Positions 1 to 11,474 are shown, counted from the first letter of the stretch. The stretch: DNA of 64,000 nt from Oscheius tipulae (GCA_037178975.1 JASJZH010000003.1:8432001-8496000), one strand, 5' to 3'. A program made the numbers and translations. Notes: generated by a model from the letters alone, not told the origin.

Positions 1-72
1 GCGGAGCACATACAGAGCTGCGTTCTGGAAACAGGGCTCAATTTTGTGTCTGTGGAAGTGGCGAATACTTAC

Positions 73-206
73 AGCTTTGAGGATTTGTCGCGCGTCTGCT
101 CGTTCAGCTTGTCTACCATCTCCTGGATGCAGCGGGTGGCGCGCTGACGGTAGTCGAGCTCCTTGGCAGCCGGCCAGCCGTCCTTGATCGTCTGTGCTTG
201 TGCCAT
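73..206 (-). CDS. Exon of an unrecognised gene (partial, continues off the left edge)
   Basis: A minus-strand exon begins with ATG at 206 directly after a TTTTTCCAG acceptor-like tract and ends at a good GTAAGT donor, so the gene continues beyond the left edge. It encodes about 45 residues starting MAQAQTIKDGWPAAKELDYR, then RQRATRCIQEMVDKLNEQ, a hydrophilic helical-looking stretch with no signal peptide. I do not recognise the family. The acceptor tract immediately before the ATG fits either a 5'-UTR intron or a spliced-leader acceptor. Both splice-like ends and the clean frame argue that it is real, but one exon is weak support. Confidence 0.5.
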
Positions 207-2804
207 CTGGAAAAAAGGACTTGAATTTAGCTGCGTAAAACACCCGTTTTTTCCGATCTTCCAATCAAATTAGAACCGAAAATGAATCCGGTGAAGAAAC
301 AAAAGAGCAACTTTCCGACGGTCCGGGACAATATCACAACTTTTTCAACTAAATTTCAGCTGGAAAGAGACGGAAACGGTTTGCTGTTTGAGAGGACACC
401 TTCCAAACGTTTTAAAGTCTGTTTAAAATAAGAGCATTTTTCAAACGGTCGCGCAAAAAAAAAAAAGCGCTCTGATTTGAGCGTTTTCAAACATCTCTGA
501 AATCTTCCACTTCGGTCTTCCATTTCTCACTGGATGTTCTGTCAGATTTCAAAGATTTCTTGCACGTGAACGCTGCAGATCAGTTTTCTAAACCTAGAAC
601 GTAAAACTGATAAGGAAAGGACTGAAATTTGGGAAAAAGCCGAAGAAAGAACTTTCGCGGACATTTGAAAGTGTTTGTATCGCAGCGCGTTTATAGCCGC
701 GACGGTTCGAAAGATGCTATTATTTTTAAATAGGCAGGATAGACGTACAGAACATCTCTCCGACAAAAGTGGCATAAACTCAACAAAAAAAGGGGTAGAT
801 TACGACACTGCGCCAGAAAATTACTTTCCCAATCTCATTCGACGATATTGCCGTTGGATTAAATAAACAGCATGAAAAGGGGAGAAACACGGGTGAATTG
901 TTGTGAAATCTCATAATGCGGCTTCTTAGTCTATTTCAATAAGAATGTTACCCGATATTCTACAGAATAGTGAATTATTTTTGGAGAAGCTAGTTCAGAA
1001 ACACTAAAACGAAGAGATTCAGTTATATCTGACTAAATCCAAGAAAACTGGCAGCGAAACACAAATGAACGAAGAGTGATAGGATGCACACGATTCCTAC
1101 TAAATTTTGTCAAAGTTTTTCCACAAAAAAACAGCCGTAAGCTCAATATTAACTCGAAACCGTGGCCGAAGTAAGTAGCAAAACCATTCCTGCTTGCGGA
1201 GAGGATTTCTAGCTTTCTCTTTGTCATACAAAAGTGACAGGATTTCGGCAGCAAAATATGTGTCGGGCGCATCAGACCAAAATATAGCTATTTCACCAGG
1301 TTACTCAATTATTTTTCCGTGTTTTGCACTCAAAAATTCGAGTAAAGCATCCGAAAAGTGATGTAAAAGGGGTAGGAGATGTATAGACAGATTGTACCCG
1401 TTCTACCAAAATTTAAAGGGCCTTTTGCTAGAAAAGTATCATGTTTCCGCTACTTTCTTTTGTATTCTGCTTGGAAAATTGCAAAGCATAACCTACATCC
1501 TGCTTGCTGAAGAGCCACTTCTGGGCACGATCGTGGGTACTGCTGGTTCCCGGGTAGGCCATCTTTGGAAAATACTCCAAGTCTGAAAAGTTTTGCTTTT
1601 TAAAAGTTGTAAAAGTTTATAGAAAAAAGCAATAAAAGAGCATATAACTGTGTTTGGAACAAAAGGCTTCTTCCAAAATGGAAGCGATTTCTAAATCAAA
1701 ATCGAATCGATCGTTTGGGTATAAACGTTACAGCTTTCTGGGAAATGTTTTAAGATTTTGAAACGGAGAAACGAGCGGGAAAATCACCATGCAAGGGAGA
1801 AAAGCAGATGAGAAAGGGAGAAAAAGCCGCTTCGCGGAGATGATGCGTTGCGGCTGTCCTTGGCGTGGTTCAAATATCGGGATCCAAAAGGTCTCGCATG
1901 GAAAATTGGTCAATTTCCATGCAGAGAGTGGGGAAGAGGGCAAGGAAGGGCCAGGAGGACACTCTATTTTCAGAGAGAAGCACAAGAAAGAGTGAAAACG
2001 TGACTGGTGATAAAATACATCTATTTTTAACCGATATTTATGAGAGGTTTTGCTACAATTTGTTTGAGGAACTGTTCCCTATTTGATGGGCAAACAAGCT
2101 CCAACAAAAACCGAAAAGAAACATGTCAAAAAAAGGAATCGAGGAAAACGAAAAGAAAACAAAAGTGAAAAATACTTTTTTGAATGTGTTCAAATTCACG
2201 GCTCTAGAACATTGGCGCGCTTTCAAATTACTCGGTCTCGATCACAAAGGATTTTTTTTTTACCCTTTTCTTCTTTTGTTTTATGCTTCTTCTGCTATTA
2301 TTAAGTGGAAAACATGACAAAAAAATGGGAACCACAGGGCTATTATTTAAAAGCTCGTTTGAGACAAAAAAAGGCTTGTGAATCAAGATCCCTTTATTTT
2401 TTCTGTTTTACATCCAGGTCACTGCTCCAACTTCGCATAGAAAAGCTGCCGCTTGTTCCCAGAAGCATCATACTATTGAATTTCTTGCCATGAAAACATG
2501 CCTTCCTGACCGCAAAATCCAAGTTTCGAGTGAAGCAAGAGGAAGTTTTGCTGTAAATGCATTGTTTTCTCAAATCATCGAGGTCTACCATCTTCCAAAC
2601 GATCTTTGACCATTTTCTTGCTTTTCTCTCACTAATCTCTGCAAACTGGAACCGGTAACTGCGCTCAAACTTTGCGCACGACCGATGTTGATTGACGCAT
2701 CTCGCGAACAACCTAGCAATCGTATTTTGTGCTGCTTTTTTGTACAAAATTTTTTATTTCTGATCTTTTTATATTATTATATCCATAAACAGAAGCTTTC
2801 AGGG
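207..2804. other. Intergenic region, no gene recognised
   Basis: About 2.6 kb without a convincing coding exon on either strand. The short open frames are AT-rich or low complexity and lack splice context. Positions 535-615 carry a reversed copy of a sequence also present in intron 3 of the ced-9-like gene. The 3' part should hold the promoter of the SDHC/ced-9 unit, but no motif stands out. Confidence 0.5.
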
Positions 2805-4138
2805 ATGCTGGTCCCCAGTACCATTGCTCTGCGTTGCAACCAGCGCCTCCTGAATCTCCGAGTCCTTTCCACGAGCTCCGTGCGAGCTGATCAGGTAATT
2901 TCAGCATTTTAACCGACAAAAAGTTGATTTAGATCAAAACACCAGTGCAACAGTTTGGATGGGAGTATCTGCAACGTCAGAAGGCTCTCAACAGACCCAT
3001 CTCTCCTCATCTCTCCATCTACCAGCCACAGCTCACATGGGTGGTTAGTTTTTCTAAATAATTACTGTTCTTCGCGGTCAGAAAATTGATTATTTGCGAC
3101 AAAATAGCCAGAAATCCAGCCAGAAAGAACCGTAAAGCGTTCCTTTGATGTTTAAGTAACATAACGAGTTGTCAATTGAATCTATGCTGTCCAAAGTTTT
3201 CCGCGACCGCCACTCCTCTTTCAAAAGTTCCCTCTTTTATTTTTCACGCGATTTGTGCGATCCACTTCCTTCCACGTCAGTTTTAGGGTTTGACAAAAAG
3301 GCTCCTCTGTTGATTTTGCTCGGAAGGTTTGACAAAAAGGTTCCCCTTCTCTGCCGATTCTAGCAGAGATCATTTAACCTCTAAAATAACTCGTTGCCAT
3401 TAGGTAGCCGAGTACTCTCTCTAGGTAGTAAAAATTTGTGCGATCCACTTCCTTCCACGTCAGTTTTAAAAAGTCACAAAAAAATGGTCTGTCAGTTGCA
3501 TGATCTGTCTCTCTATGTGATGAAAACTGGTGTCTTTGACTTGTGTTTAAACATTCGGTAATAGTTCGGCAGGCGGTTCGTTCCGTTCAAACGGGTTTCG
3601 CGCGCATTTTTGAATTCGGCGGGACTGCTTAATATACAAGGCAGCTAGTACTAGGAGTCACATGGGAGTTCTCTGATTTGTTCCAAAAAGATGGACAGCC
3701 TTAGCTCACGAAATTTCCCCTTTTCATCCCGGAACCCGTCAAATCTACTTCATTTCAGGTCTCCGGAGCGCATCGTATCTCCGGCTGCATCATGGCCGGC
3801 ACTCTGCTGGTCGGAGGTGTCGGCTTTGCCGTTCTCCCCATCGATTTCACGACTTTCGTGAGCTTCCTCCAAGGACTCAACCTCCCCGTCGTCGTTACCG
3901 CCGCCTTCAAGGTGAATTTAAATACTTTGATGGGAAACCTTCAATTTAGTTCATCATCGCCTTCCCCATCATCTTCCACACCCTGAACGGCATTCGTTTC
4001 CTCGGATTTGATCTCGCCAAGGGCGTCGACAACATTGGACAGGTCTACAAGAGCGGCTATTTGGTGCTGGCCCTCTCGACAATCATCGCCCTGGCCATTG
4101 TGGCCAATTCCTATGCTTCCAAGAAGGACAAGCAGTAA
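2805..4138 (+). CDS. mev-1: Succinate dehydrogenase cytochrome b subunit (SDHC, MEV-1/CYT-1 type)
   Basis: Complex II membrane anchor that passes electrons from the iron-sulfur subunit to ubiquinone in the mitochondrial inner membrane. Exons 2805-2894, 2933-3043, 3759-3911 and 3950-4138 join in frame to 180 residues, the usual length. The N-terminus is Arg/Ser-rich (MLVPSTIALRCNQRLLNLRV), as in a mitochondrial presequence. RPISPHLSIYQPQLTWV and SGAHRISG match the family's quinone/heme region, and FHTLNGIRFLGFDLAKG carries the conserved heme-ligand His. Three membrane helices follow. The ATG lies just after a TTTCAG acceptor, consistent with SL trans-splicing. Intron 2 (3044-3758) is long and repeat-bearing. 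The ced-9-like gene follows after 179 bases on the same strand. Confidence 0.95.
3250..3475. repeat. Direct repeats within SDHC intron 2
   Basis: The sequence TGTGCGATCCACTTCCTTCC and its continuation CACGTCAGTTTTA occurs near 3254 and again near 3435. Between the copies, GGTTTGACAAAAAGG occurs twice (near 3286 and 3326). These are intronic short direct repeats of unknown origin. Confidence 0.7.
3557..3625. mobile_element. Fragment related to the 8312-8783 MITE family
   Basis: GGTAATAGTTCGGCAGGC at 3557 followed by TTTCGCGCGCATTTTTGAAT resembles the terminal inverted repeat of the element at 8312-8783 (GGTAATACTTCGGCAGGC, then TTTTTTCGCGCGC). Only one end is visible, so this is a degenerate or solo terminus in SDHC intron 2. 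Confidence 0.45.
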
Positions 4139-4250
4139 ATTTTCGACAATATGAGAGAAATTAATCGGATATATAGTGCGTTTTGTGTATAAACTCGTAG
4201 AATGAAGCGTTCATTGATGGTGTTTATGTTGTGTAAAACATAGCTTTGTT

Positions 4251-4317
4251 AGCTAAATATTACCTACATTGTAGCGCTAAATGTGTAATTTCAATAATAT
4301 ATTTGGTTTAGAATTTC
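4251..4317 (+). promoter_or_regulatory. Intercistronic region and putative SL2-type trans-splice acceptor
   Basis: The 179-base gap between the SDHC stop (4138) and the ced-9-like ATG (4318) ends in an AT-rich tract and TTTGGTTTAG, with the acceptor G at 4311, six bases before the ATG. The U-rich tract and short spacing are what a nematode operon needs for polyadenylation of gene 1 and trans-splicing of gene 2. Trans-splicing itself is inferred. Confidence 0.55.
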
Positions 4318-5735
4318 ATGGCAGAAGAAGTTGTAGTGTCGAAATTCGATTTTGAAGAGGATCGCCTGGATATCAAGAATTTTGTGGTACATTTTCGATA
4401 CTTTTTGGAGGCCCCATTTTGCGCAAATCAGAAACTTGGCTGGAAGTCGGGCTATTTTCCTTTTTTACTTTCTTCTGAAACGTTATCTAATCGTAAGCCA
4501 AGTCAGGCTTGTAAATCTGCGCCATATCTCTTTAGTAAACATCCTCAAGAACGAGCAGACACGAGGTTCAGAAGCTGTCCTGTAACTCCGAAACAGTATT
4601 GGAGCCCGGTATTTAATTTTGTGCTTGCCTCTAGGTTACACGTAAAAAATAATAGCAGAATTTCATCTAGCTCTTCTCAAAACACTGATCATTTTGCTCT
4701 TTCATATGAGAATATTGAGCACCTGGCCGATTTCAGATTGACTACTTCGAGTACCGGATCGCGAAAGAGGGCGAAGAATGGTATGAGAGTCCGGGTCTCG
4801 TGGACGGCGTCCAGAAAGAACACATCGCTATGAGGTAACCTCTTTTTATTATAAAAAAAACCACCCAAAATTCCAGAAGAGTCGCCGCGATCTTCGAGGA
4901 ACGCGGCCGCGCCGACATCCAGAACATGGCGCAGCAGATCCTCGACGATTCGCAGCTCGCCTTCCCGCGTTTCTGCGACGTCTTGGACGAGTTCAACAGG
5001 ACGGAGAGTGAGGATTCGAAGCAGATGTCCTACGGAAGACTCGTCGGCTTGATGGCCTTCTCCGGTGCCCTCGCGGCTGAACTGATCAAGAACAATCAGC
5101 GTCGCGAGGTCCAGCAAATTCTTCTCTATACGAGCACCTTCATTGGCACGAGGATTCGATTGACGTGGCCTACGGAGGGCAGGTCCTGGGTAGGTTTTCT
5201 TCTATATGCACGCAGACGCGCAGCGATACAAATCTTCTTGTCAGTCTACGTTCTAAGTGTAGAAGTGGTAATCTGCGTCGTTTGCGTGCAAGAAATCTTT
5301 GAAATCTGGTAGGAAAATTGCAAAGAGTGGAAAATTTCCGAGAAGTTTGATAATGCTCAAAACGGCGCACATTTTTTCGGCGCGCCCGTTTGAAAAAAAA
5401 AAAGCACTTTTTTTGAAGAGACTATAGAGCAGTAATTTAAATTTTATTGATAATTAAATCCCCCCACGGGTCTCGCTCCAATTCAGAGTTTACGCAGAGA
5501 CCATTTTCAACCGCGCAACCCTTTAAATTTCGTGGCTACTGGCGATAAAACATCTAAAATTTTTCTTCAGGCCGACTTCATGAAGTTCGCCGCGGACATC
5601 TGCCGTCGCAAGGAGGCTCGAAAGAAGCGTGACGAGGAAGAAAATCGACGCAGGAGTCGTCGGCTCAGTATCGGCATAGCCGTCGGAGTCGGTGTCGTCA
5701 TAGCGGCCGGTGTCGGAGCCAAAATGTTCCGCTAA
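4318..5735 (+). CDS. ced-9: CED-9-like Bcl-2 family apoptosis regulator
   Basis: Anti-apoptotic Bcl-2 protein of the outer mitochondrial membrane; in C. elegans it restrains CED-4 and is relieved by EGL-1. Exons 4318-4386, 4737-4834, 4877-5189 and 5571-5735 join to 214 residues. A BH4-like start KNFVIDYFEYRIA (about residue 20) leads into EGEEWYESPGLVDGVQ, close to CED-9. A BH1 region QMSYGRLVGLMAFSGALA starts near residue 105, a BH2-like TWPTEGRSWADFM near 153, and a C-terminal anchor (IGIAVGVGVVIAAGVG) ends the protein after a basic stretch. It lies downstream of SDHC as in the Caenorhabditis operon. AATAAA at 5821 is a fitting poly(A) signal. The assignment is strong because the order of motifs and the neighbour agree. 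Confidence 0.93.
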
Positions 5736-5845
5736 CTCTCTGTTTTATTACTTTTCTTATTCATATACGTGTATTCTCATTGACCTCTTTCCTCATCATT
5801 TATCATAATGGTAATTCTGTAATAAACACCGCAATCTGCATTGTC

Positions 5846-5918
5846 TGTACGCGGTCGAAGGTAAACACTCAAGGTTTTGAAGCGAGGGACCAGGGTTCAA
5901 TCCTGCCCAGAGGTCAAA
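5846..5918 (+). repeat. tRNA-like (SINE-type) fragment
   Basis: AGGGTTCAATCCTGCCC resembles the T-arm/B-box of a tRNA, preceded by a degenerate CGCGGTCGAAGG stretch. No complete cloverleaf can be drawn, so it is more likely a tRNA-derived SINE or tRNA relic. It sits between the ced-9-like gene and the foldback element. Confidence 0.35.
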
Positions 5919-5923
5919 ATTTT

Positions 5924-7485
5924 TGGTAGGAGTTAAACAGGCGCCCGACTCGATTTTACGCAAAACTACGTTATAGCGCGAACTAATTCTCTTTCGTTTT
6001 TCCTCGTTTTCTACCCTTTTCCTCGATTTTTTTTTTCACATTTTGTGTCTGTTTATAGTGTTGTTCGAATTCTCTCAACGTACCGCACCTTGGAATCAAC
6101 AGGAAACTTCCGTTTGATGCAAATATTGCAGACAATCATTGTCCGGATTGCAACAGTGACAGTGGCAGTGCCCGACAGAATCATTTCAGACTCTCGCCAT
6201 AATTTGTCGTCGTTGGGGTTTGTGACATAGATGTTGCTCCAGAGTGGTCTTTTTTTTTCAAGCAAACTGCCTTTTTATTTGGCCCGTGATGAACAAACTT
6301 CCTAAAACAGAGATAATCACCTAGACACGGGTAAGAGAGTAGTTATGAAGAGGGAAAAAGTTAGCACTGTCTGACAGTGACAGAGATGTGTATTTGTCTA
6401 CGGCTTCTTCAGGATCTTCGTCTCTTATGCTCGCTCGTGTCTAGGTGACTCTCTTCGCCCGTGGTTTTTGTGACTATTTCTGTTTTAAGAAGTTTGCTCA
6501 TCACGGGTCAAATAAAAAGTTCTCAGCCAAGTTCGGATCTAGTGAACAGATAGGTTTGTCAGTCTTTTCACAGAAGCTACAGCTCAGTGAAAATTCCAAG
6601 TCACTGTTTAGTCAAACCAGTCCCGTTGTCTCTCTTCTTGTAGCCCCATGATGATGACACAGTAACTTCTCTCGTTTTCTGATGATAAAAACTAGTTTTT
6701 GTTTTTGCCAGACTATGACCCAGGCTACATCGAAGTTACCAGGTTGGCAGGAGCTGACGGACAGCATTACCCACTGTCAGAGCGACATAGAGACAGAGGG
6801 ACGGAGAGACCAAGACACAGAGAAGCCTAAGGACCGAGAGACAGGGGGCAGAGAAACAGAAAGATAGGGAGAGATAGAGAAAGAGGCAGAGAGACAGTTG
6901 TCGGGTAAATTATCAAGAGAGACACTGGATTAGGCGGGACAAGGTAAACTACTGGTGAGAGAGGGAGAGTTAGCAGTCTCTGTCACTGTTTTCCTGTCTC
7001 TCTGTATCATCAAACCGTTCCAGACCCACAACCAAAAGTCTCTGTGTCTGAAGCCCTAATTGGCAAATTGTCAGTTACTTTGTGACAGCAATTATTCTTT
7101 GCAAGTCAAGGCAGTTTGGGAAATTCATCTCTTGGAGTACGTTGCTTCTGCCACGGTAGCTCGACTAGAGCAGCATCTATGTCACAAACCCCAACGACGA
7201 CAAATTATGGCGAGAGTCTGAAATGATTCTGTCGGGCACTGCCACTGTCACTGTTGCAATCCGGACAATGATTGTCTGCAATATTTGCATCAAACGGAAG
7301 TTTCCTGTTGATTCCAAGGTGCGGTACGTTGAGAGAATTCGAACAACACTATAAACAGACACAAAATGTGAAAAAAAAAATCGAGGAAAAGGGTAGAAAA
7401 CGAGGAAAAACGAAAGAGAATTAGTTCGCGCTATAACGTAGTTTTGCGTAAAATCGAGTCGGGCGCCTGTTTAACTATTACCAAT
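5924..7485. mobile_element. Foldback DNA element with roughly 315-bp inverted arms
   Basis: The left arm (about 5924-6240) and right arm (about 7171-7485) are near-identical inverted copies: GTTAAACAGGCGCCCGACTC starts the left arm at 5932 and its complement ends at 7475, and the same 61-residue frame is readable from both arms on opposite strands. The match extends outward through TTGGTA at each end. The 930-bp interior has no transposase, only a nested inverted repeat and GA-rich microsatellite. This is a non-autonomous element; no clear target duplication was found. It separates the convergent ced-9-like and ARPC2 genes. Confidence 0.85.
6268..6521. mobile_element. Nested small foldback element
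   Basis: Inside the larger element, CTTTTTATTTGGCCCGTGAT at about 6269 is mirrored by ATCACGGGTCAAATAAAAAG ending near 6520, and AAAACAGAGATAATCACCTAGACACGGG is mirrored, with several mismatches, by the stretch at about 6430-6490. It looks like a second, smaller inverted-repeat element inserted into the interior. Confidence 0.7.
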
Positions 7486-7827
7486 TTTTTTTTAAAATAA
7501 AATATCAATTTGTTGAGTTTTTCCAGCTGAGTAAGAATATGCAAACATTTTTTGGGGTTTCGGTCTCCAAACAAAGTTAATCCTTCAAAATTTTAGGGAA
7601 ACAGTTGCTGTATTGGTAAGAGGCGCTTGTACAAACCAGACAGACTATTTTGTGAAGAAAAGGACTAGTTGAGGACCTGACAGATTTACCAGAACCGTAG
7701 CCAAAGTAATCTATGCCAGCCTTATGTTTTATAAATACCGCAATAATTTATTACAAGTTTACAAGGCGCGCGTATTTTAAAGTGAAACTTAAGAATCAGA
7801 CGGTTAAATTTGTTGGGGGAAAGTCGT

Positions 7828-10606
7828 CTAATTGGCCTGGAAGGTACGGCCGCTGTAGGTCTTCTTCTCGCCCTTGGCCTCCGGCTTCGCCCTGTTCAGC
7901 ACCTTCAGAAAGTCGTTCGTCTTTGCTCGCATGCGTGAATGCATGTAGGCCTGCAATTCTGTTTTTTGAACGAGGAAACCGAAAAAAACCTTGGAGCACT
8001 TGATGTGATAGTGAAGATAGTCGCGGAAGGTGTGAATCAGATCAATAGTGTTGTCTTTGGCCTTCTTGTTCGTGTGACGAGGGAAGAGGACTGGAAATTA
8101 TACATAATTTAAGGGGTAAAACGATTGTCTAGCTTCTGCAAGGCTGCTGAAGAAGCAGTGAGGGTCCCTAATTCAAAAAACTTCTAGAACATAAGCTAGG
8201 AAAATACTTTTGTATAACAACCGGTCGTACTCAACCATTTTTGGCTCTCTGAGGTTCTTTTCTTGGCTCCGAAGTGCGATTTTCTCGCAGTAAAAAAAGA
8301 TAAGACTCTTTGGTAATACTTCGGCAGGCAACACGCATCATTCGAATTTTTTCGCGCGCAATTTCGTTTTTGGCGCGGATTCAATTTTTCTTTTTTTTTT
8401 CAAGCTTTTTCCCAGTTTTGTGGCTCATTTCAGCTATTTTCCCGTATATTCCCGGTCATTTCTGCCGTTTATCCGTAAAACAACGTTTCAAAACAGGAAA
8501 CTGAGGTTTGTGCATACAAGAAAGAAGAAAGGACTGCTCTGAAAGTCTGAAATCTGTAGGAAGTGATAGTCTCGTTTTTCAGTCACTATGGCTTGTCAAG
8601 ACCCGTCTCTCTTCCAGTTCTGTCGAGAATTTGAGGATCCTATCCGAACGCAACTTTTCTCCGTCTGTGAGCGATAAAACTGGGAAAAGCTTGAAAAAAG
8701 AAAGAAAAATTGAATCCGCGCCAAAAAACGAAATTGCGCGCGAAAAAATTCGAATGATGCGTGTTGCCTGCCGAAGTATTACCGACTCTTTGGATGTTTT
8801 TCATGTTTTTCTCATTTCTGAGGATTTTACAGAGTTCTATCCAGTAATGCATGGCTTCGAGGGTAGAATTGAAACAGCACCATTTTTTTTTCTACTATTC
8901 TAATGGAATATAAACAGGCTTGTGCGAAATGCAGTGTCCCTCCGTTTCGGTCCGGTCTGAAATGTAGCGCGGCTGTCATTTTGGTTTCGGGGTCAAGGAT
9001 CCATTTTCCGGCTTTGCGCTATTCTGCAAAGGTGTAAAACTAGAAAAGCTATACAAGCTTGCACAACAACGAAAAAAAAGTCATCTTCATCCCGAAAGGT
9101 GCGCCGAATACGGATCGGACCGAAACGTGGGACGCTGAATTTCGGGCCGACCCGGCCTCATTCGGTCCGCACGTGCCTCGATATAAGGTAGAGACGGCCG
9201 GAATGCGAAATGCGCTCCAACTGTTCTAGCACAAGGCTGCGTATCAGCAAAATATCGTTGTCAATATCGATGCGCAGCCTCTATGTTATACGCTCACTCC
9301 GCCCGTCTTTGGTCTAAGCTCGTCTGTTCTCAGCATCAGTCATGAAATATCGAGGATGGTATTTGACAGAAGCTTTTACGATTGTTTTTGGCAAAAAAAG
9401 GTAGTTTCAGACAATTGCGAAAAACAGCAAGAATCGACAAACCAGAAGTCCTATTCGAAGCAGCGCAAACTCAGGGCCGGAAACAGCTGGTTTTTATTTA
9501 TCAAGCAGAGCTCGAGGATTCTTTGAAAGTGAAAGGAAACAAACCGAAGGTAATGTAGCCGACATTGTCCCCAGTTCTGGCTCCGGGCTGGTCTCTCAGT
9601 TCCATCGGCGGCTCTCCCAGCGAGTACAAAACGGCTGGAGCCGTCTGACTGGCCTTTCTTCCCTCGCGGAATTCCTAAATTTCCGAGTTTTGATGACTTC
9701 TGGAAAAAAAACCTGTAGGAAGACCTTGCCGATAATTATGTCATCGGGATCGCGGAAAATCGTGCTGAAGATGACGGTCACACGGTCCGCTTTAGCCTCG
9801 ATGTACCTCAAGCAGTAGTTTTTACAATTTAGGTTGAGAAATAACTTACATGGTTTCGTCTTCGCGATAGTTGATGCAGGCACGCTTCTGGCCCTCCTGG
9901 CCAGCCTCCTGGAACTCGAAATACTTCTCGAAGACCGAGGCGAAGCAGTTGCGCTTGAGAGCCGAGGCTTTCAACACTGAAAATGAGATAATATTGCGGG
10001 TTTAGCCGGTTTTTTGGTCAAGAAACTCGGCAAAGAATGAAGTATCATCAGAGCAACAATCCTCTGCGGACTTTTGAAGAGCATTGTAAGCTATATTCTT
10101 GCAAAATGTATTCTATTTCAATCTATTTTCACCAGATAATCGAAAAATAACGTACCCAGTTCAGTGTGATCGGCCGGCAGCGCTGTGAGATCGTAGATGA
10201 TGGAGACACTGAATCCTGGCTCGATGGCCGACAGCATGAAGCCATATTCTCGGCGGAGAAGCTAAATTTTACATTATTTTTTTTATTCAAAATGTTCTAA
10301 CCGCATCAGCTCCGTGCTCCTGGAGTTCCTTGAAGAATTTGAGAGAAATGCTAAGCTGAAGTTCATGATCTTACGAGGTAAAAGGTACAAAATTACCCTG
10401 ATTTTTGTACGATCTCCATCCGGATTGGAGAGGTGATAAATGACGCCGTCAAAGTCGGCAAAATTCACGTCGACAATGTCTGGTTTTCCACTGAAAAAGG
10501 TCATAAAATGTGAAGCAAAAACAGTAAACTACCCCTCCTTAGCGTTGCTGAATTTGAGCTCGAGAAGCTCCGATATGATACGGTTGTTCTGCTCCAGGAG
10601 GATCAT
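7828..10606 (-). CDS. arx-4: Arp2/3 complex 34-kDa subunit (ARPC2)
   Basis: Core scaffold subunit of the Arp2/3 complex that nucleates branched actin. Nine exons (10533-10606, 10397-10490, 10302-10355, 10156-10261, 9850-9976, 9713-9806, 9545-9674, 7990-8090, 7828-7950) give 300 residues, exactly the human length. Diagnostic segments: [11 protein letters not shown] at the start, [87 protein letters not shown] and [19 protein letters not shown]. The next-to-last intron (8091-9544) is enlarged by a MITE. The last intron uses the second possible acceptor (TTGCAG), which keeps CSKAYMHSRM. AATAAA lies on the minus strand at 7747-7752. Symbol follows the C. elegans name. Confidence 0.96.
8312..8783. 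mobile_element. 472-bp MITE with 8-bp target duplication
   Basis: The inverted ends start GGTAATACTTCGGCAGGCAA at 8312 and finish with the complement at 8783; the arms run about 120 bp through CGAATTTTTTCGCGCGCAAT to a poly-pyrimidine stretch. The flanks are GACTCTTT at 8304-8311 and GACTCTTT at 8784-8791, a perfect 8-bp duplication. An 8-bp duplication is typical of hAT-like elements, but the termini are not a textbook hAT end, so the superfamily is open. It lies in an ARPC2 intron and has no coding capacity. Confidence 0.85.
8792..9544. other. Remainder of the long ARPC2 intron
   Basis: No exon or RNA gene recognised. The stretch 8920-9330 is more GC-rich than its surroundings, with CGG-containing words such as TTCGGTCCG, and may be another old insertion. 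Confidence 0.4.
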
Positions 10607-11474
10607 TTTTCCTGCAAAAAAATGGCAATAAAAATGTCGGAGGAAGTACGAGAGAGAGGGGAAGAAGACAACAATTGAGCAAATACGGGTTGTGTGAGTC
10701 ACTAGCTGTCCCCTTTCAGATACGCAAATTTGCGCTCGAAGAGGGCAACATTTGAGCAAATACGGTTTGTGTGGGATATCAGATACGCAATTTGGCGCCC
10801 GATTCGAAAATGAAATTCCACATCGGCTCATAATGGAAATCTTCACTTTTTTTTCGTCAAGATGACCCAAAATCTGACGTGAAACCCCCGTCTTCCTCAC
10901 TTTCAGATTTAACTGTGTGTCCCTAGAATCAATCTTAACCCGTACCACATAAGAAAAGTAAAAGATGTCTAAACTATCGAAACCATGAGCGAGTAGTTTG
11001 TATCTCTACATTCTTTGAAAATGCAAGAAAATATGCTTTATTTAGTGAGTACAAATGTCTGCTAATGCCAGACATCAATCTTAATGCGTGTGTCACTAGA
11101 AAATTACACAAATTTGCTGAAAATAATGAGAAAAAGAGTAATTACCTGACAGAACATGTGAACATTCACTTTGTTTCTTCATTTCAGGCACAGAATTAGG
11201 CTTCCTCGATTTATTGAGGCTCACTACTAGTTTGTGCAATGTTCAAAACGACTTGTATATTGCTTATAAGGGAAAAAAACTGGAAAAGTAATGCGGAAAC
11301 AAAGTACAGAAAAAGTTTGCAAAAACCCGTTTGAGTTGCCGCCACTACCTTTTAAACTGATTCGTGGCGGGACCTTTTGCCCTTCATAGGCCTTTAATTT
11401 CTCCATCGCTTTTTTTTGGCTGCTGCTACTATTTATTTCTTGTCTCCCCCCAATTTAGCAACTTTCAGTCAAAA
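10607..11474. promoter_or_regulatory. Divergent promoter region of ARPC2 and DHX35
   Basis: About 870 bp between the two start codons, which point away from each other. A local duplication (GAGCAAATACGGTTTGTGTG near 10755, similar to GAGCAAATACGGGTTGTGTG near 10677) is present. No core promoter motif can be named. TTTCAG at about 11462, 7 bases before the DHX35 ATG, could accept a spliced leader. Confidence 0.4.

Noticed and set aside
6045-7362. Identical 61-residue frames on opposite strands
   Set aside because: They are mirror images made by the inverted arms of the foldback element, not genes.
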